Part shown: positions 59,283 through 64,000 of the stretch, piece by piece
Numbering within the stretch: position 1 is the stretch's first letter
How the letters are laid out: each line of letters opens with the position of its first letter
Source: Trichostrongylus colubriformis
Taxonomy: Eukaryota > Nematoda > Chromadorea > Rhabditida > Trichostrongylidae
Length of the DNA: 64,000 nt
Assembly (NCBI GenBank): GCA_963978905.1
Contig: OZ022258.1
Span: forward strand, 59,411,638-59,475,637
Direction: 5' to 3'
Program-made: the position numbers and the translations under genes
The notes under the pieces: generated by a model
Told to the model about the DNA's origin: nothing
Seen by the model: only the letters and a program-made list of their open reading frames with translations
Databases searched by the model: none

Positions 59283-60220
59283 CCCTCGCCTACTCGAGGC
59301 TGAAAGATGGAGGGAGGGAAGGCATATCAGGCCATGAACTCGGAAGCAAAGTTTTGCAGCTTAGGACCATGCGTTGCACATTTTACTTGGAGCGCGTTAA
59401 TGTGGAAACAACGCCAGTTCGGGCATACGTAGCTTAACAGCTATCTTTATTGGGCTTAAGCGGGGGAAATAGAGTTTGCTATCAGTTTTTGTTCTTTCGG
59501 CGACTACAGTTTTGTCATGTACAACCGTTGTAAAGAATCTGGTTTTCGTAAAACTAAACTCCTTTCATTTATTGTGTATATAAATTTCGTACGAGGTCAT
59601 TGGATCAGCAGATATCCTTGTCCAGGAATTTCATGAAAGAATCCACTTCTTTTGAAACTCGTTAATTAAATGACGAATGGGTTGTACGAAGTACGGCACG
59701 GTTTTTAGACACGTTTATCGCTTTGGAACAGATGAAGCATCAAGCGGCCGCCAAATTCTTTTGGAAACGCGCCATGAGTGCAAACTCGATCCTTATATTG
59801 TTATAATTTGCAACCGTTTTGTTTATACCATACCAGTTGGCTGGAGCAAACGGCTGCGCGCATCACACGAAGGGTCTCAATAGGATTGACCGAAATTTCT
59901 CTTTTCTGTGAACCTTATTCAACACCAAATACCACAAAAACAATATCACTGCTTATCTTCTTTAGCACGTACCTGGAACTTTCACCTCCGTAGCATAACC
60001 CACCCTTACCCATTTCCACCCTCTGTAGAAAAACCGATAATTGCGATCGATATTGACAATAGATAGAACTTGCTGTCTATTTTTGGGTTCACCTATTGGT
60101 GGTCTGGTCCAGTATTTTCCTCAGATATGATAGAAAATTCTAATCCTTGACACTATCTTACATCGTGCTGCGCATTTTCGATTTTGGCTCCTCACGCCTC
60201 GGCGCGGTAGTCATATCTAT
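59283..60220. other. Non-coding; one weak exon-like frame
   Basis: A TTTTTAG acceptor at about 59709 is followed by two overlapping open frames (to 59883 and about 59800). I cannot tell whether either is real. Confidence 0.3.
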
Positions 60221-60916
60221 TAGGTGTATGCAGAATAAATGGCCAAAACGTAACTGGTCATAACTTCGGTCAGACACCACTTTATTTGTCGAAATAAAAA
60301 CCATTCCAATCTACACAACTCTGACAACGATATGGTAAAGAAAATATGCCATATTGAGAAAATTCTGGAGTGCGAAAATTAATGAAGTCAACAATGGCAT
60401 TTTCAGCCTGGATCGTATCGGCGAACTCCATCTTACGCAGGTTTGCATCGAGAACTTGGAAAAAGTGATAATCCGTTGGGGATAGGTCTGGGGAATAAGG
60501 GGGTGGGTGAGAGTTCCGATGCCTAACTGCATCAGTTTCCCGGTGCGCAAACGTAAAACCCCACACTTCGCAAGTCACCCGGCAAAAACTGATGCAGTTA
60601 GGCATCGAGACTCTCCCTCACCCTTCTTATTCCCCAGACCTATCCCCATTGAATTACCACTTTTTCCATTTTCTCGATGCAAACCTGCGTCAGATGGAGT
60701 TCGCCGATACGATGCAGGTCGAAAATACCATTGCTGACTTTATTATTTCTCGCAATCCAGGTTTTTATCATGATGGCATATTTTCTTTACCAGATCGTTG
60801 GCAAAGTTGTGTAGACTCGAATGGTTTTTATATCGAGAATAAAGTTGTGTCTGAGCGAAGTTTTGGCGTTTCGAAAGAAGTGGTCTGCTTTGGCCATTTA
60901 TTTTGCATACACCTAA
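60221..60916. mobile_element. Palindromic mariner: two 3' ends tail to tail
   Basis: TA-flanked, TTAGGTGTATGCAGAATAAA at both ends, 696 bp. The left half encodes a mariner transposase C-terminus on the minus strand ('YSPDLSPTDYHFF', 60282-60605). The right half encodes the same segment on the plus strand ('YSPDLSPLNYHFF', 60592-60933), so it is an inverted duplication of one transposon end. The right-hand copy has Asn for the last catalytic Asp. No complete transposase. Confidence 0.9.
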
Positions 60917-60959
60917 TACACGTACTTTCCTAGTCTAGAGGCTACATCAACCGAGTTAT

Positions 60960-61210
60960 AAATTTTTGTTGTACGCAGCGCCCACTCAGAGTGCGCTACG
61001 CCCAGTGGGCGCGGTCCTTTCCCATGTCTTTCCTCTGTGCGAAGCTTAACTTAGTCTATGTGTGTTCCTTACTTCTTGTCCCATGCTCTATCCGTCCGAA
61101 ATTTATCCCCGTCTCCACAAGCTTTCTTTCATGTAATGCCTAATTTTGTGAGGGACGGATGGACTGAGGGACGTACAGGCGGACGAATCGTTTTATACAA
61201 AGGGTGCGGC
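60960..61210 (-). mobile_element. CTGT-headed repeat fragment
   Basis: Minus-strand copy of the head and first ~200 bp of the 57950-58448 family (CACAAAATTAGGCATTAC, GTCC/GTCC tract); the hairpin end is missing. Confidence 0.45.
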
Positions 61211-61568
61211 AAAAGTATTGACGGTCCGTCAAGTCTTACCATTTCAACTAGGAGGTAATAATCTGAGTTTTGTCCACAGGATAAACGATCAATAGACATT
61301 TCATCACGTAACGCTAGAATTTGATAGAGACGTCTCTGGACCATACAAACTCGCGGAGACTGCGAGGAAGAACGTATGTAGTCGGACGGAGGTTACTGTT
61401 GTGCAAATCCATAACTTTCGTCTATAGACTTTTATATGAGGAATCGAGTAAATTGTGGGGAGTAGTGACGGCTTCTTCCTTTGGGATAATTTCGAAGGAA
61501 TGTTAAGCGAGTTAGGATTCACGGTGACCCAATGCGAGTGTCCTGATCCTCGAGTGTATCAATGTAAC

Positions 61569-62560
61569 AGTTTGGCAAGCGCACACTATTGCGCGTATGA
61601 GACCTCTGGGTCAATTAGAATTGTTTTTTTTTCATGAATTTGCTGAGTGCCTATTACCACATCACGCTCCGCCCGTTCTGGATAGGTCCCCACTCGCTTG
61701 AAGTATGTTCAACATTGCTTGGACATTGGTCATTTCTATCGATTTTTTCCTGGACTCAAGGATGCGTTGTGACCTATTTATGAGTTTTTGTTGTAAGGAC
61801 CACCCACTCAAGACGCTCTCCGCCAACTGTGCTTAGACGACTTACGACTTTCAGAAACTCATCCTGACCTCATTCTATCTTTTCCCACGTTTGAGTCATA
61901 TTGGAACCCAATTAACAATTTTTGGTTTGGAAGCGCAACATTTTCAGTGTATGCTCCGCCCACTCTGAGCAGAGCTTAACATGGTCCATGTGCCCCCTTC
62001 ACTTCTTATCCCACGCCCTACCTATCCCGAACTTGACCCCATCTCCACAAGCTGTTTTTCGAAGCTCCCCCCACCATTAAAACTCTTTTCCTCTCAAGCA
62101 CCGCTGACCGCTTCCCTTTTTCTCTCGGTCTCTAGAATAAATTTAGTTTTGCACTGAGTATCGTCCGACTAATAACACGCTCCGCCCATTACGCGGCTCT
62201 ACGCTCATTTTAAGCGTATTCAAGAGAGCCTGGACATTGACCATTTCTACCGATTTTTTACTAGCCTCAAGGCTGCGTTGTGACATAGTTATGTGCTTTT
62301 GTTGTAAGGACTTCCTTCTCACGTTCAGGTCAGATTGGGACCCAATTAACAATTTCCGGTCTGTAAACGGAATATTTCAGTGCACGGCCGCCCACCGTGG
62401 ACAGAGCTTAACTGAGTCCATGTGTGCTCTTTACCTTTTGTCCCATGCCCTACCCATCTCAAACTTGTCCACATCTGTACAGGTTCTTTTTCATGTTATG
62501 CCTAATTTCGTGGCAGATAGGGGGTCTGACGGACAAACAAACAGACGAAGAATCTTTGGG
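61569..62560 (-). mobile_element. CTGT-headed Helitron-like repeat, longer copy
   Basis: The minus-strand head has GTCTGTTTGTTTGTCC (about 62530-62545). Two diverged internal units, each with CTCCGCCCA...G and a 'CCCATTAACAATTT' block, lie at about 61640-62130 and 62170-62520. It ends at a GCGCAATAGTGTGCGC hairpin (about 61578-61593) and CTG. No coding. Confidence 0.5.
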
Positions 62561-63081
62561 ATGGTCGTAAAATATTAACTACTGGACAGGAATTTGCGGC
62601 GCGGCATGCCTTGTTTTTCCGTAGTAAATTGTCCGCGCGAGTGACCAGATCCAGCTGAGTGTCCTGGCCGGCACTCGAAGACATCATAAAGAGCGATGCT
62701 GCGCAGGTAGAAGGGCAGATTATTCCGTAATGGTTGGGTTGATCATAGACAACGAATGCGCAGGCCGTGATATCCATGGCGGTGTCTCTATCATCGGGGT
62801 CCAATATCGGAACATGGTACGGTGCATCTTGGCAATCTCCTTCGTGTGCTACTTTAGCATATCAAATTGTCCGGGAAGTTATCAACGTTTTGTGTTATTG
62901 TTTTTTGTACATTCATTGCTGGTTATAAACTCATTCCCCCTTACGTCTCAGTAGTACACACTGAAGGGAATTTTCTGCGCCATCTGATGTACAACTGCCG
63001 TTTCACTATTGCTTATGAACCACCTTTTCACAAAATTTTTTGAAGCATGTCGAAAGGGCAGCGGCGATATTTTTTCAACTA
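62561..63081. other. Non-coding gap
   Basis: Nothing recognised; chance ORFs only. Confidence 0.4.
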
Positions 63082-63970
63082 TTAGGTTGTAAGGGAAGTT
63101 CTGGCCGGTTTTTCGCGTTCACAAGATAGATTCAAATCTCAGAGCCCATCTACATAAATCAGCTTACATAATGCGCTTCTTAGAGAGACAAAAAATTTGC
63201 TCTTTCTGAATACATGTTTTATTTGGAATGCCACAAAGTTTTCGAATTATCAGGGAAATTTTAAAGTACTGCGAAAATGGCACTTTTTAGATGACTTCAC
63301 TTCACAAGCTCTTGTTTAGCCGAGTCCCAGCGAAGGTGACTACAAATGTGAGTGCTGCAAGGGGAGGAGATGGAGCATTGGTTGGAGCACTTCGTCCCGG
63401 ATTTCAGAAGTACAGGAATGAGAATGAGTTGCTCGAATTTTGATCAAATCGCTTTAACAAAACCCAAAAAGCGATGAGCGCCCATACTTGCAGGGGATGT
63501 CCAAAAGTATTGGCCCTCAACACACAAACTTGATTTACTACCTCAAGCACCCTCGGTTCGGAAAAACCCAAAAATGGGTGCCGCGAGACCCCTTAGAGTA
63601 GCAATGCCAAGCGCATTTTCCACAAATCCTCTTCCAGTAACTGAAGCAGTTGCAGGCTGAAGCACTCACTCGTCCATCGTATTCATCAGATCCAGCTCTG
63701 ACTAAGCTCGACTTTCCCAAACATATGGACAGCTTCTTCAGCAGCAGTGTGTTCAGAAAGAACGGTGATTTGAAGTCGGCTTTTTTCGATTTCGCGCTAA
63801 ATAAATCATCAACCCTTCATCAAAATGACATATGCGGATATCCATGATAGTGTGAAAAGGTAGCGAATCAAATGGTGCATATTCTGTGAGAAAAGATGCA
63901 GTTTGAGCCGAGTTATGATCTCCCGAAGTTGAAATTGCTAAAACCGGCCAAAACTTTCCTTACAACCTAA
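63082..63970 (+). mobile_element. mariner derivative (889 bp)
   Basis: TIRs TTAGGTTGTAAGG...TTCTGGCCGGTTTT, TA-flanked (63080-63081, 63971-63972). The plus strand has a transposase C-terminal remnant ('FRKNGDLKSAFFDF', about 63755-63795) aligning with the usual mariner C-terminus, and no intact triad. Sibling of 56628-57503, with better-preserved ends. Confidence 0.8.
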
Positions 63971-64000
63971 TACAGACTGTGTCAATCCGCAGTAAGACAG

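Noticed and set aside
59677..59883. Exon candidate after a TTTTTAG acceptor
   Set aside because: Two overlapping frames look equally protein-like, neither has a good donor, and nothing adjacent joins in phase.

Overview
This window looks like a piece of a nematode nuclear genome, most likely a clade V (strongylid or hookworm-like) parasite. The reasons are: small exons with TTTCAG-type acceptors, frequent GTAAGT/GTGAGT donors, an ATTTAG acceptor abutting a start codon as in spliced-leader genes, many TA-flanked mariner/Tc1 elements, and RTE- and CR1-type LINEs. The species call is inference. Most of the 64 kb is transposable-element sequence in introns and intergenic DNA, and most single-frame ORFs of 60-130 codons are chance or transposon-derived.

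Supported host genes. (1) 49-8597 (+): the 3' part of a helical-repeat (PPR-like) protein gene, ten exons by phase. Three further exons of similar style at 18712-24257 (+) are either a continuation of it or a second gene. (2) 28453-39458 (-): a complete PP1-family Ser/Thr phosphatase in nine or ten exons, all catalytic motifs intact, a basic Ser/Thr/Pro-rich tail, one GC-AG intron and one 5.6-kb intron. (3) 47785-50921 (+): a chain of six phase-compatible small exons of an unrecognised gene. Weaker candidates are a one-exon ORF downstream of the phosphatase (27525-27932, -), a signal-peptide first exon inside a phosphatase intron on the opposite strand (37925-38024, +), an exon-like ORF upstream of the phosphatase (39630-39718, -) and an unrecognised two-exon ORF (58433-59279, -).

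Transposon layout. 2.8-6.96 kb: an RTE LINE split by a Mutator-like MITE that itself contains a mariner. 9.76-11.14 kb: a mariner holding a 508-bp Tc1-type MITE. 12.2-14.2, 33.8-35.5, 40.0-41.3 and 48.4-49.9 kb: four copies of one tandem-repeat-bearing, Helitron-like element. 14.5-17.2 and 24.9-26.8 kb: two ~2-kb arms of another such family in inverted orientation, flanking the second PPR exon group. 30.7-32.8 kb: foldback elements in a phosphatase intron. 35.86-36.82 kb: a MULE-like element with an 11-bp target duplication and an internal 139-bp array. 41.3-44.2 kb: a second RTE-type LINE. 44.27-46.3 kb: a hairpin MITE, a mariner MITE and a foldback element cut by a LINE fragment. 51.0-54.8 kb: a near-full-length decayed CR1 LINE. 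55.2-56.5 kb: a Tc1-like transposon. 56.6-64 kb: three more mariner derivatives, one an inverted duplication, and several CTGT-headed repeats.

All coordinates were read by eye. Splice models rest on reading-frame continuity and consensus sites, with no transcript or database support.
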